The notes beneath the pieces were generated by a model. The model did not search any database. It was not told the origin of the DNA and saw nothing but the letters and a program-made list of their open reading frames with translations. This document shows, piece after piece, positions 7,739 to 16,562 of a stretch of 64,000 nt of DNA. Position numbers and translations under genes: made by a program. The stretch lies in NCBI RefSeq assembly GCF_000226215.1, contig NZ_AGFF01000023.1, positions 1-64,000 of the forward strand, in the 5' to 3' direction. This stretch comes from Dietzia alimentaria 72. Lineage in GTDB: Bacteria; Actinomycetota; Actinomycetes; Mycobacteriales; Mycobacteriaceae. Position 1 is the stretch's first letter, and every line of letters starts with the position of its first letter.

Positions 7739-9178
7739 CTACTCCGCGTCCGCCGGTGCCGCCCTGTCGGGCGCTCCGGCGGAGTGCCGGATGAAGAAGG
7801 CGCCGAATAGACCGATCGCCGAAACCACGCCGGCGACGAAAAATGCCATGTTGGGGCCGTGAATCGGTCCCCCCGCGCCATATGCCTCCGGATCCCGCGC
7901 AGCGCTGACCATGACGGTGACCAGCACCGCGGTGCCCACGGAAGCAGCGACCTGTCGCATCGTGTTATTTAGCGCGGTTCCATGCGGGATCAGTCGCTGC
8001 GGGAGTTGGTTCAGGGCCGCGGTGGTCACCGGCATGAGAATCATCGCCGTGCCCAGCATTCTCACAGTGTTGACCAGCGCGATGTAGGTGAACGTGGTGT
8101 CCACGTCGAGTCTGGCGAGCAGGAATGTAGTGGCGGTCAGCAGTACGAACCCGGTCACTGCCAGCCAACGGGCGCCGACCGCGTCGAAGATGCGGCCCGT
8201 GATCGGGGACATGACGCCCATGACTATTGCGCCCGGTAGGAGCACGAGCCCCGAGTCCATGGCCGAGAAGTCGCGCATGGTCTGCATGTAGATCGGGATG
8301 ATGAGCATTCCACCGATCATGGAGACGAAGACCAGCATGCCCAGCACGGTGTTGAGCGTGAACATCGGGTACTTCAGCACCCGGAGCTCGAGCAGCGGTT
8401 CGTCGAGCGTGAACTGGCGGGCGACAAACCACACGAGCGCCGCGACGCCGACAGCGAGGGGTGCGAGCACGGTAGCGCTCGTCCAACCGGATTCCCCGGC
8501 TCCACCGAAGCCGAAGAGCAGACCGCCGAATCCGATGGACGACAAGATTACTGAGAGCACGTCCAGGTGGGGATTGGTGCGTTCGGTGACGTTCCGGAGC
8601 ATGAAGTAAGCCATGGCCATGGCGATGGCTGCGATCGGCAGCATCATGTAGAAGAGCGTCTGCCACGGAAGATGGTCGACGACCCACCCGGACAGGCTCG
8701 GCCCGATGGCGGGTGCGAACGAGATGACGAGTCCGAACGTGCCCATGGCCGTACCGCGTTCGTGCCGCTCGTAGAGAGCGAACAGGATCGTCTGGATGAG
8801 CGGGATCATGAGCCCTCCGCTCGCGGCCTGCACGACCCGTCCGAGCAGGAGGACGGGGTACACGGGCGCGAGAGCGCAGATCAGGGTCCCGACGATGAAC
8901 AGCCCCATCGCGGTAAGGAAGAGTCCGCGTGTCGTGAACTTCTGGATGAGAAACGCCGTAGCGGGGATCATGATGCCATTGACCAGCATGAAGATGGTCG
9001 TCACCCACTGTGCGGCGCTGGCGGTGATGTCAAAATCCTCCATGAACGCGGGCAAGGCCGTGTTGAGGAGCGTCTGATTGAGGATGATCACAAACGCCCC
9101 GGCGAGCAGGACCGCCATGAGGATCTTGCGGTTTACTGGAGCGGGCGCCCGATCGTCGTTCTCGTTGAAGTCACTCAT
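7739..9178 (-). CDS. MFS multidrug efflux transporter, DHA2 (EmrB/LmrB-like) family
   Basis: A 479-residue membrane protein with about 14 predicted helices, the count of the DHA2 drug:proton antiporters. The first helix contains the family pattern LNQTLLNTALPAF. A motif C-like segment (GLVISFAPAIGPSLSGWVV) lies in helix 5. The start is the ATG at 9178, giving an N terminus MSDFNENDDRAPAPVNRK; the longer frame from 9355 only reads through the upstream gene. The ATG lies inside the last codons of the TetR gene (8-bp overlap), so the pump and its likely repressor are co-translated. Export of hydrophobic drugs or toxic metabolites is expected; the actual substrate is unknown. Confidence 0.88.
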   Translation of the reverse strand: MSDFNENDDRAPAPVNRKILMAVLLAGAFVIILNQTLLNTALPAFMEDFDITASAAQWVTTIFMLVNGIMIPATAFLIQKFTTRGLFLTAMGLFIVGTLICALAPVYPVLLLGRVVQAASGGLMIPLIQTILFALYERHERGTAMGTFGLVISFAPAIGPSLSGWVVDHLPWQTLFYMMLPIAAIAMAMAYFMLRNVTERTNPHLDVLSVILSSIGFGGLLFGFGGAGESGWTSATVLAPLAVGVAALVWFVARQFTLDEPLLELRVLKYPMFTLNTVLGMLVFVSMIGGMLIIPIYMQTMRDFSAMDSGLVLLPGAIVMGVMSPITGRIFDAVGARWLAVTGFVLLTATTFLLARLDVDTTFTYIALVNTVRMLGTAMILMPVTTAALNQLPQRLIPHGTALNNTMRQVAASVGTAVLVTVMVSAARDPEAYGAGGPIHGPNMAFFVAGVVSAIGLFGAFFIRHSAGAPDRAAPADAE

Positions 9179-9848
9179 CGGTGAACGGGGTTCCTTCCTG
9201 CGCGGCGGTCGAGGGGAAGACCGGGCCGTGTGCGGACTGGGAGTGGAGGCCCTGTTCGACCAAGTCGAACGCGGCCCCGAGTAGATGGCGCGGATCAATT
9301 TTTGCGTGCGTGGACCACCATTGGAGCGCGACCCGGATGGCGGAACCGGCGACACCGGCGATCAGGGCCGGACGAAGGTCATCGCCGACCTCGATGCCCA
9401 GGCGCGTGGCGACCGCGTCCGCGAACGCGCGCTCGAGATGCGCGTGTTGGGTCAGTTGTCGGGCGAGTAGCGCGGGGTGTTGCCTGACGAGTTTCTGGCG
9501 CGCGAGCATCCGATCGGGATCGGTGTTCATCAGAGCAAAAAAGTCGTCTCTGGTGATCGACGCTCGGATGGCGTGAAGCGGGGACTCGTCCGCGGGGCGC
9601 GCCACTATCAGTTGCCGAAGGGCGTCGGCGGCCGAGGACGCGTCTGTCACCAGGGCGTCGTCTTTATGGTCGAAGTAATTGAAGAATGTGCGCGGCGAGA
9701 CGTCCGCGTGGTGAGCGATCGCCTCGACGGTCAGGTTCTCCAGCCCGTGTTCGAGCGCCAAATCTAACGCGACTCGGCGGATGAGTTGCCTCGTCTCGAG
9801 CTTCTTCCGTTCGCGCAGACCCAGTTCTGCTGTGGTCGTCTCGTACAT
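9171..9848 (-). CDS. TetR-family regulator of the adjacent efflux pump
   Basis: A 225-residue protein with the TetR DNA-binding region at residues about 16-62 (RQLIRRVALDLALEHGLENL, then VEAIAHHADVSPRTFFNYFDHKDD). The C-terminal domain is the variable ligand-binding part. It is the first gene of a two-gene operon, overlapping the MFS gene by 8 bp, the standard arrangement for a repressor that senses the pump's substrates. The ATG at 9848 is followed upstream by a plausible promoter containing two direct TTGCAC repeats, so autoregulation is likely. Confidence 0.9.
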   Translation of the reverse strand: MYETTTAELGLRERKKLETRQLIRRVALDLALEHGLENLTVEAIAHHADVSPRTFFNYFDHKDDALVTDASSAADALRQLIVARPADESPLHAIRASITRDDFFALMNTDPDRMLARQKLVRQHPALLARQLTQHAHLERAFADAVATRLGIEVGDDLRPALIAGVAGSAIRVALQWWSTHAKIDPRHLLGAAFDLVEQGLHSQSAHGPVFPSTAAQEGTPFTDE

Positions 9849-9858
9849 AACCCTGAAT

Positions 9859-9888
9859 ACACTAGGTGCAAAAATGCGTTAAGTGCAA
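9859..9888 (-). promoter_or_regulatory. probable promoter and operator of the TetR-MFS operon
   Basis: On the minus strand TTGCAC (9888-9883) and TAGTGT (9864-9859) stand 18 bp apart as -35 and -10 candidates. Transcription would begin only a few bases before the ATG. A second TTGCAC (9871-9866) repeats the first at 17-bp distance and could be part of the operator. Pattern recognition only. Confidence 0.35.
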
Positions 9889-9927
9889 TGTTCATGAGGC
9901 CAGTCACAGCTCCGTTGGCGGAGAATT

Positions 9928-10371
9928 CTAGTCGTGGGCGCTCGGGCGCTTGCGATTCGATTTGGTCTGTGAACGCTGACGCTTCGCCTCGATGCGCCGC
10001 CGCTGCGACCCGTAGGTGGGGCGGGTCGGTCGTCGAACGGACTCGGGGGCAAGAGCCCCGCGCAGTATTCCCGCGAGCCGGTCACGGGCCGCCCGCCGGT
10101 TCTGGCGCTGGGCCCGGTGCTCCGAGGCGGCGATGATGAGCACGGTCCCGGCGAGAGAAGTGGCCAAGCGGCCGAGCGCGCGGGCACGCTGGGCCTCGGT
10201 GAGCGCACTGGTCGCGGCGAGGTCCAGGCTCAGCTGCACTCGCGAGTCCGCAGTATTGACGCCCTGGCCGCCCGGGCCCGACGAGCGGGAGAATTGCTCG
10301 ATCAGTTCGCTCGACGGGATCACCAGACCGCTCGGCATGCCGGGTCCGGGAGGTACGTGGAGATCGTCCAT
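9928..10371 (-). CDS. arfB: peptidyl-tRNA hydrolase ArfB-like (GGQ protein)
   Basis: A 147-residue protein with the class I release-factor domain: RSSGPGGQGVNTADSRVQL places the GGQ at residues 34-36. The C-terminal tail is basic (QRRRIEAKRQRSQTKSNRKR), as in ArfB/YaeJ, where the tail enters the empty mRNA channel of stalled ribosomes and the GGQ hydrolyses peptidyl-tRNA. The length matches ArfB (about 140) rather than a full release factor. The ATG at 10371 fits an N terminus ahead of the SSELIEQFSRSSGPGGQ block; an upstream extension to 10554 has no family similarity. It is divergent from the DinB-like gene with 61 bp between. Confidence 0.88.
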   Translation of the reverse strand: MDDLHVPPGPGMPSGLVIPSSELIEQFSRSSGPGGQGVNTADSRVQLSLDLAATSALTEAQRARALGRLATSLAGTVLIIAASEHRAQRQNRRAARDRLAGILRGALAPESVRRPTRPTYGSQRRRIEAKRQRSQTKSNRKRPSAHD

Positions 10372-10432
10372 ATCCACCAGTGTGCCGCCGCCGGTTCTCG
10401 CGCATCGGTCCCGCCGATGGGAGTGTGGAGTC

Positions 10433-10960
10433 ATGGATGACGCACCGGAACCAGGAATGCCAGACACCCGCGACTGGACGACTGTGCTCGACGCCGGCTG
10501 CGAGGAGTGTGGGTACCGCCTCCACGACCCCGCCACCACCAGCCGGCGCCTCACCGATGTGGTGCAGCGATGGGGCCGCGTTCTCCTGCGCCCGGATGTC
10601 GCCCGCCGCCCCGAGCCGCGCGTCTGGTCGCCGCTGGAGTACGCCGGTCACTGTCGTGACCTCATCGAGGTCATGGGGCAGCGGGTGGCTGTGATGCTCG
10701 AGGTGAACGGGCCCACCTATGGTGACTTCGACGGCGAGGCCGCCGTCCGCGAACACGAGTACTGGCGCGCCGACCCGGCGGAACTGGCCAATCGGTTGCA
10801 GGACGCCGCTGACCGGACCCAAGAGGTCCTCGAACGCGTCGGGCCGGATGAGATGGAGCGCACAGGTCTTCGGGGAGACGGCTACACGTTCACCATCGCC
10901 ACGCTGTGCCGGTACATCGTCCACGATGTGGAACATCATCTGTACGACGTGCGAGGTTGA
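10433..10960 (+). CDS. DinB-like / mycothiol-transferase-type four-helix protein
   Basis: A 175-residue protein in the DinB/DUF664/maleylpyruvate-isomerase-like superfamily. It has WSPLEYAGHCRDLIEVMGQR (first metal His), and at the end ATLCRYIVHDVEHHLYDV, with the His pair expected for metal binding. These four-helix bundles include mycothiol- and bacillithiol-dependent S-transferases, and mycothiol is made by this organism (mshB in the window). The start is the ATG at 10433, preceded by GGGAGTGTGGAG. An N-terminal segment with two Cys (LDAGCEECGY) precedes the bundle. The substrate is unknown. Confidence 0.75.
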   Translation: MDDAPEPGMPDTRDWTTVLDAGCEECGYRLHDPATTSRRLTDVVQRWGRVLLRPDVARRPEPRVWSPLEYAGHCRDLIEVMGQRVAVMLEVNGPTYGDFDGEAAVREHEYWRADPAELANRLQDAADRTQEVLERVGPDEMERTGLRGDGYTFTIATLCRYIVHDVEHHLYDVRG

Positions 10961-11057
10961 ACGCGGGGCCCGGTGATCACGTCGCGCCGCATTTCCTCTC
11001 GCCCGGCGCTAGTCTCGGAGCGGTCCGGGTCGTCGTTCCCGGGCCGTTGGGAGTGTG

Positions 11058-12407
11058 GTGAGCACGTCGATCCTGTGGTTCCGTCGAGACCTTCGGCTGG
11101 CGGATAACCCTGCTCTGCTCGCCGCACTGGACTCCGCGGACGAGGTCTTACCGGTGTTCGTCCGAGACCCGGGGCTTCTGGCCCGCAGCGGCGTCCGAGC
11201 GGGCCGCCTGGAGGCCTCCCTTGCCGCCCTGTCGGAGAGCACGGGCGGCAGGCTTGTCATTCGCAGCGGTGACCCGGAGACGGTGATCGCTGACCTTGCC
11301 GCCGAAAGCGGCGCGTATGAGGTGCACATTTCCCGCGAGCCGTCGCCGTACGGTCGACGCCGGGATGCGCGGGTGCGGTCCGCACTGAGTGATGACAATC
11401 GTGCGCTGGTGGAGACCGGCTCGCCGTACGCCGTCGGCCCGGGACGAGTCCTCAATCGCACTGGCGAGCCCTACAAGGTGTTCACGCCTTTCTCGCGAGC
11501 CTGGCATGACCACGGCTGGCCGGCACCGGGTCACCTGCCCGCCGACATCGCCTGGGCGACCGCCGAGGGAGAAGAGGTCACTGCGGTACCTATAGGTGCT
11601 GGGGAGGCGGCCGCTCTCGCTCGTTGGCGGGCGTTCCTCGAAGAGGACCTGGAGGGGTACGCCGAGGGGCGGGACCGGCCCGATCTCGACACCACCAGTC
11701 GATTGTCGGTGCACTTGAAGTACGGCGAGATCCACCCACGAACGATCCTGGCCGATATCGCTGCCCACCCCGTGAACTCGGGGGATGGGGCGAAGCGGTT
11801 CGTCACCGAACTGGCGTGGCGTGAGTTCTATGCAGACGTGCTCTGGCACCGGCCCGGCTCCGCGTGGAGTGATCTGCGCGACGCCCTGTCGGGTCTGCCG
11901 TACGACGAGGGGCCCGAGACAGACGCCCTCGTCGACGCCTGGCGTGAGGGGCGGACCGGATACCCCTTCGTCGACGCCGGCATGCGGCAACTTCTAGCGG
12001 AGGGGTGGATGCACAATCGCGTACGTATGGTCACCGCGAGCTTCCTGGTCAAAGACCTGCACGTCTGGTGGCCGGTGGGCGCACGGCATTTCCTCGACCT
12101 GTTGATCGACGGCGACATCGCCTCGAACAATCACGGATGGCAGTGGGTCGCCGGAACCGGAACCGACGCATCCCCGTTTTTCCGTGTATTCAACCCGGTG
12201 ACCCAGGGCAAGCGGTTCGATCCCCGGGGCGACTACGTCCGCCGGTGGGTCCCCGAGCTCGCTCACCTCGGTGGAGACGAGGTCCACGAGCCGTGGCGCG
12301 CTGAGCACGGATACGACAAGGGTTACCCGGAGCGGATCGTGGACCACGCGGAGGAGCGGCGCGAAGCCCTACATCGCTACGACCTAGCCAGGAACGGTTT
12401 GGTCTGA
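11058..12407 (+). CDS. phr: deoxyribodipyrimidine photolyase (class I)
   Basis: A 449-residue photolyase. The N-terminal domain (STSILWFRRDLRLADNPALL) binds the antenna chromophore, and the C-terminal FAD domain shows NNHGWQWVAGTGTDASPFF and RVFNPVTQGKRFDP. It repairs UV-induced cyclobutane dimers using blue light. Two adjacent GTG codons (11055 and 11058) could start it; the second is better spaced from GGGAG at 11049-11053. It is 50 bp upstream of ilvD on the same strand. FbiC, encoded 30 kb away, makes F0 (8-HDF), a known antenna chromophore of some class I photolyases, so F0 use is possible here. Confidence 0.95.
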   Translation: MSTSILWFRRDLRLADNPALLAALDSADEVLPVFVRDPGLLARSGVRAGRLEASLAALSESTGGRLVIRSGDPETVIADLAAESGAYEVHISREPSPYGRRRDARVRSALSDDNRALVETGSPYAVGPGRVLNRTGEPYKVFTPFSRAWHDHGWPAPGHLPADIAWATAEGEEVTAVPIGAGEAAALARWRAFLEEDLEGYAEGRDRPDLDTTSRLSVHLKYGEIHPRTILADIAAHPVNSGDGAKRFVTELAWREFYADVLWHRPGSAWSDLRDALSGLPYDEGPETDALVDAWREGRTGYPFVDAGMRQLLAEGWMHNRVRMVTASFLVKDLHVWWPVGARHFLDLLIDGDIASNNHGWQWVAGTGTDASPFFRVFNPVTQGKRFDPRGDYVRRWVPELAHLGGDEVHEPWRAEHGYDKGYPERIVDHAEERREALHRYDLARNGLV

Positions 12408-12457
12408 GCGGTTACCCGGCACCGCGCTGCAGTGCTGTCTGGGCCTAGGCTGGACCC

Positions 12458-14188
12458 ATGAGCGACCATCAGGATCAAACCGTAAAACCCGCCCGTGAGG
12501 GTGTTGACATCAAGCCCAGAAGTCGCGACGTGACCGACGGCCTGGAGAAAACCGCCGCGCGCGGGATGCTGCGTGCGGTGGGGATGGGCGACGACGACTG
12601 GGTCAAGCCCCAGATCGGTGTGGCGTCATCGTGGAACGAGATCACCCCGTGCAACCTCCCGCTGGACCGGCTGGCAAAGGGGGTCAAGGAGGGCACGCAC
12701 GCTGCAGGAGGCTTCCCGCTCGAGTTCGGCACCATCTCGGTCTCGGACGGGATCTCGATGGGCCACGAGGGTATGCACTTTTCGCTGGTGTCCCGCGAAG
12801 TCATCGCGGACAGTGTGGAGACTGTCATGAGCGCCGAGCGTCTCGACGGCTCCGTGCTGCTCGCCGGCTGCGACAAGTCACTGCCCGGCATGCTGATGGC
12901 CGCGGCTCGGCTCGATCTGGCCAGTGTCTTCCTCTACGCCGGCTCGATCATGCCGGGCTTCGCCAAGATGTCCGACGGGTCCGAACGGCAGGTCACGATC
13001 ATCGACGCCTTCGAGGCGGTCGGCGCCTGTTCTCGCGGACTGATGAGCCGTGAGGACGTGGACACCATCGAGCGGGCGATCTGCCCGGGCGAGGGCGCCT
13101 GCGGTGGTATGTACACCGCCAACACGATGGCCAGCGCGGCCGAGGCGATGGGCATGTCCCTGCCGGGCAGCGCAGCGCCGCCGGCACCGGATCGTCGTCG
13201 CGACGGGTTCGCCAGGGCGAGTGGTGAGGCAGTGGTGGAGATGCTGCGACGCGGGATCACCGCCCGCGACATCATGACCAAGAAGGCATTCGAGAACGCC
13301 ATTGCCGTGGTCATGGCTTTCGGCGGTTCGACCAATGCAGTGCTGCACCTGTTGGCGATCGCCGCTGAGGCCGAGGTGGAGTTGACGCTCGGTGACTTCG
13401 CGCGCATCGGCGCCAAGGTGCCGCACCTGGCCGACGTGAAGCCGTTCGGCGCCCACGTGATGAATGACGTGGACAAGATCGGCGGAGTGCCCGTGGTCAT
13501 GAAGGCGCTGCTCGATGCGGGCCTGTTGCACGGGGACTGCCTCACCGTCACCGGTAAGACCGTGGCCGAGAACCTGGCAGACATCGCGCCGCCGGACCCG
13601 GACGGTCTGGTGTTGCGGGCGATGGAGAAGCCGATCCACCCGACCGGCGGTATCACGATCCTGCACGGTTCCCTCGCGCCCGAGGGCGCCGTGGTCAAGT
13701 CCGCGGGCTTCGACTCAGATGTCTTCGAGGGCACCGCTCGGGTCTTCGAGCGAGAGCGCGCCGCGATGGATGCACTCGAGGACGGCACTATCACCGCCGG
13801 CGACGTGGTGGTCATCCGCTATGAGGGACCCAAGGGCGGTCCCGGCATGCGCGAGATGCTCGCAATCACCGGAGCGATCAAGGGCGCGGGACTGGGCAAG
13901 GACGTCCTGCTCATGACCGACGGCCGCTTCTCCGGTGGTACCACCGGGCTCTGTGTCGGCCACATCGCTCCGGAGGCGGTTGACGGCGGACCGATCGCGT
14001 TCGTCCGGGACGGCGACCGGATCCGCCTGGACGTGTCCAAGGGCACCCTGGATCTCTTGGTCGACGAGGCCGACGTCTCGGCACGCAAGGAGGGCTGGGA
14101 GCCCCTGCCCCCGCGCTACACGCGCGGCGTGCTGGCCAAGTACTCCAAGCTCGTGCAGTCGGCGTCCGTGGGCGCGATCTGTAGGTAG
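12458..14188 (+). CDS. ilvD: dihydroxy-acid dehydratase
   Basis: A 576-residue enzyme of branched-chain amino acid synthesis that dehydrates 2,3-dihydroxy-isovalerate or -methylvalerate. The iron-sulphur-binding and active-site blocks are visible: [10 protein letters not shown] at about 134-143, [20 protein letters not shown] at about 211-230 and the C-terminal [20 protein letters not shown]. Length is that of the long actinobacterial form. The ATG at 12458 is supported by family start context (a variable N-terminal 20 residues, then [20 protein letters not shown]). A strong bidirectional terminator follows. Confidence 0.97.
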   Translation: MSDHQDQTVKPAREGVDIKPRSRDVTDGLEKTAARGMLRAVGMGDDDWVKPQIGVASSWNEITPCNLPLDRLAKGVKEGTHAAGGFPLEFGTISVSDGISMGHEGMHFSLVSREVIADSVETVMSAERLDGSVLLAGCDKSLPGMLMAAARLDLASVFLYAGSIMPGFAKMSDGSERQVTIIDAFEAVGACSRGLMSREDVDTIERAICPGEGACGGMYTANTMASAAEAMGMSLPGSAAPPAPDRRRDGFARASGEAVVEMLRRGITARDIMTKKAFENAIAVVMAFGGSTNAVLHLLAIAAEAEVELTLGDFARIGAKVPHLADVKPFGAHVMNDVDKIGGVPVVMKALLDAGLLHGDCLTVTGKTVAENLADIAPPDPDGLVLRAMEKPIHPTGGITILHGSLAPEGAVVKSAGFDSDVFEGTARVFERERAAMDALEDGTITAGDVVVIRYEGPKGGPGMREMLAITGAIKGAGLGKDVLLMTDGRFSGGTTGLCVGHIAPEAVDGGPIAFVRDGDRIRLDVSKGTLDLLVDEADVSARKEGWEPLPPRYTRGVLAKYSKLVQSASVGAICR

Positions 14189-14208
14189 TCGCGGGGTGGG
14201 CAGGTGAA

Positions 14209-14253
14209 AAGCCGGGCTCGTCGTCTCATACGTAGAGGCGACGAGCCCGGCTT
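14209..14253. terminator. bidirectional terminator between ilvD and phoU
   Basis: A perfect 15-bp stem (14209-14223 with 14239-14253) with a 15-nt loop lies between the convergent ilvD and phoU genes. Short A and T-rich flanks occur (AA before the left arm, TTCCTCACTTTT after the right arm), so it can act in both directions. Confidence 0.85.
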
Positions 14254-14270
14254 CCTCACTTTTGCGGGGG

Positions 14271-14957
14271 TCAGTCGAGGACAGTGCCGTCGTCGAGGTG
14301 GGAGAGCGAACCCACATCGGGTTTTTCGCCTGTGGCGAGGTAGACCACGCGGTTGGCGATGCTGACGGTGTGGTCCGCGAAACGCTCGTAGTAGCGGGCG
14401 AGCAGGGCTAGATCGACCGCGGCAACCGAGCCGTGTGGCCAATCGGGGGCGGAGATCTGGCGCATCAGGCTCGAGTGGAGGTCGTCCACCACATCGTCCT
14501 CGGAGTCGAGGGTCCGGGCCTGCTCAGCGTCGTGGTCGGCGAGAAGCCCGGTGAGGCGACGTGCCATCTCACTGTCGCGCGTTGCGAGTTCACGGATGAG
14601 GGGCACCACGGACTCGGGCACCACAGCGTTCGGGTGTCTGCGTCGGGCGACGCGGGCGATGTGTCCGGCGAGCGCGGCCATTCGGGTGAAGTGTTCGACG
14701 ATGTAGATGCCCGAGACGACCTGGCGCAGGTCACCGGCGACCGGCGACTCCAACAGGAGAAGTTCGAAGGCGTGTTGCTCGCTGGCCTCACGCAGTTCTT
14801 CCAGTTCGGCCGCGCCGTCGATCACTTCGGTAGCGGCCACCTCGTCGCCCTCGAGCAGCGCGACTGTGGCGCGGTCGAGAAGGCGGGTGTTGGTCTCGCA
14901 GAACCGGACCAGCTGGTCGGAGAACTCGTCGAGTTTGGAGTGGAAGACGGTACGCAT
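14271..14957 (-). CDS. phoU: phosphate transport regulator PhoU
   Basis: A 228-residue protein made of two three-helix PhoU repeats (residues about 8-100 and 115-210). The first begins KLDEFSDQLVRFCETNTRLL, with SGIYIVEHFTRMAALAGHIA in the first repeat and LLARYYERFADHTVSIANRV in the second, the E-x-x-x-D metal-contact patterns of the family. PhoU damps the Pho regulon by linking the Pst transporter to the PhoR-type kinase. It stands alone here, with no pst genes adjacent. The ATG at 14957 is the only good start. Confidence 0.95.
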   Translation of the reverse strand: MRTVFHSKLDEFSDQLVRFCETNTRLLDRATVALLEGDEVAATEVIDGAAELEELREASEQHAFELLLLESPVAGDLRQVVSGIYIVEHFTRMAALAGHIARVARRRHPNAVVPESVVPLIRELATRDSEMARRLTGLLADHDAEQARTLDSEDDVVDDLHSSLMRQISAPDWPHGSVAAVDLALLARYYERFADHTVSIANRVVYLATGEKPDVGSLSHLDDGTVLD

Positions 14958-15117
14958 GCCACAACTGTAGTTCGACCGTGCATGAGCGGTCGTTTCGTTT
15001 GCCCACTGTTCATCGGTAAGACCTGCGGAGGGGGGTCACACCGGGGGAAGCCGCGGGCCAGATTCGTTGCCGACGTCCGCTTTCCGGCGTGACCCGGCCC
15101 GCTGAACCGTCGACCGA

Positions 15118-15396
15118 TCAGTGGTTACGTAGTGCCTTGATGAGGTCGTCCTTGTTCATGGAGGAGCGTCCTTCGATCCCGATTTCCCGGGCGCGATCCT
15201 GTAGATCGTCGACGGTCCAGTCTTCGTAGGATCCCGACTCCCCGCCCTTCCGGCCCACTTCTGACCGCGACTTGTTGGCCGACGCGTTGGCGATACGGGC
15301 GGCTTTCTCTTTGCTAGCGCCGTCGTCGCGCAGCGCCTCATAGACCTTCTCGTCCTTGATACTGGACGAGCCCTCGTCATTCTTCTTTTCTGACAC
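15118..15396 (-). CDS. small hydrophilic protein with Rho-N/SAP-like C terminus (DUF7218-type)
   Basis: A 92-residue, very hydrophilic protein starting at GTG (15396) behind AGGAGGG. The first half contains KVYEALRDDGASKEKAARIA and SRSEVGRKGGESGS, a pattern I recall from a widespread actinobacterial family. The second half, WTVDDLQDRAREIGIEGRSS then KDDLIKALRNH, is a SAP/Rho-N-like helix-extended loop-helix that often binds nucleic acid. Members are found near stress and DNA-repair genes, but no function is proven. It precedes the nitrobindin-like gene in reverse order on the same strand. Confidence 0.75.
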   Translation of the reverse strand: MSEKKNDEGSSSIKDEKVYEALRDDGASKEKAARIANASANKSRSEVGRKGGESGSYEDWTVDDLQDRAREIGIEGRSSMNKDDLIKALRNH

Positions 15397-15462
15397 GTTG
15401 CCCTCCTGTGTTTGTCCGGAGCTGTGGGTTCCCTCTTGGTCTGGCAGGCGTGGACGCCGCAG

Positions 15463-15945
15463 TCAGGCCCTGCGAAGTTCGGAACGCAGGTGATGCGTCG
15501 TGGGTTGACCGACCGCGGCCATCGCGAAGGTAGTGGTGATGGCATCTCCACTGAGTTCGTAGCGTCGACGAGTGGAGGTGACCTGCTTGGCGCTGGCACT
15601 GTTGAGCAGGCTCGCGTGGAACTCCAGGACTAAGGTATCCGCCTCGGCGGTGACGGTGCCCTCACACAGTTCGCTCTGCCCGGTGGGCTGGGCCAGGACC
15701 AGCTCCACCGTGCCGTTCCCGGGGGAGCGCAGGTAGCCGGTCTCAGTGTGCATCGGGGCCCCGGTGGGTCCCCAGGTCCGCTGGACGTAGTGGAGGAACG
15801 GCTTGCCCACGTCGGTGAAAGTGACTTCCTCCGTGTAGGAAAAATCCTCGATGGTCGGGTAGGAGCCGGCGCCCTCGCCTCTCCACGTGCCGAGGAGAGC
15901 GGCGACGGGCGTGAGGTTGGGAGCAAGTGCCGAATCGGGATCCAT
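15463..15945 (-). CDS. nitrobindin-like heme-binding beta-barrel protein
   Basis: A 160-residue protein with the signature GTWRGEGAG (GxWxGxG) at residues about 19-27, typical of nitrobindin (formerly UPF0678/FABP-like), a ten-stranded barrel that binds ferric heme and interacts with NO or peroxynitrite. The C-terminal segment VGQPTTHHLRSELRRA contains the expected proximal-His region. Length matches bacterial nitrobindins. It starts at the ATG at 15945. Confidence 0.9.
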   Translation of the reverse strand: MDPDSALAPNLTPVAALLGTWRGEGAGSYPTIEDFSYTEEVTFTDVGKPFLHYVQRTWGPTGAPMHTETGYLRSPGNGTVELVLAQPTGQSELCEGTVTAEADTLVLEFHASLLNSASAKQVTSTRRRYELSGDAITTTFAMAAVGQPTTHHLRSELRRA

Positions 15946-16034
15946 GGCTCCGAGACTAGGTCACCCGAGGGTCAGTCACACCGAAGTAGGTGAGGGGAGA
16001 GCCGGCGGGAACGGGCCGGGGTTCGGTTATGCGA

Positions 16035-16562
16035 TCAGCGATCCCAGTACGGCTCGCGGTGTTCGTCGAGCCGCAGCCCCTCGCTGGGTACGTGTGTGTT
16101 GACGGCCCCGGTGTGCATCAGATGCCCCACGGGAAGTTCGTGGACCGTGGAGACCACATCCGCGACGATCCTGCGATGACACCGCCACCACACCGATTCC
16201 GAGCACATGACCGCCGTTCGCCGCTTCCTGGCGTCAGCGACCACCCGGTCCAGAGCCGTACGGAACGCGGGATCACGGGTCCAGGCGCTGTAAGCGCGGA
16301 ACGCCTCGACCCGCCACCAGGTGTCAGGCGAGGCGCGGCGCTCGGCAGCGTTGAGATTTCGCCGCCCGCCGAGGTTCTCCTCCCACCGGTAGTCGATCCC
16401 CGCCTCTTCGACGATCTGGGGCACCACGCCCTTCGCTGCGGCGGGGTTCGCGCGGCTACCGGGGAAACGTCGGATGTCCACGAGCAATTCGACGCCTGCG
16501 CCTTTGAGCAGAGCCGCGAGCTCGTCGCGGTCGAGCCGTCCGTGCCCCACGGTGAGCAACAT
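16035..16562 (-). CDS. DUF488 family protein
   Basis: A 175-residue DUF488 protein: MLLTVGHGRLDRDELAALL, VDIRRFPGSRANP, CSESVWWRCHRRIVADVV. The C-S-E-x-x-W-x-C-H-R block contains the conserved Cys and His of the family and has been suggested to be a nuclease or metal site, without firm proof. Its ATG shares one base with the stop codon of the upstream DUF808 gene (TGATG), so the two are translationally coupled. Confidence 0.9.
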   Translation of the reverse strand: MLLTVGHGRLDRDELAALLKGAGVELLVDIRRFPGSRANPAAAKGVVPQIVEEAGIDYRWEENLGGRRNLNAAERRASPDTWWRVEAFRAYSAWTRDPAFRTALDRVVADARKRRTAVMCSESVWWRCHRRIVADVVSTVHELPVGHLMHTGAVNTHVPSEGLRLDEHREPYWDR

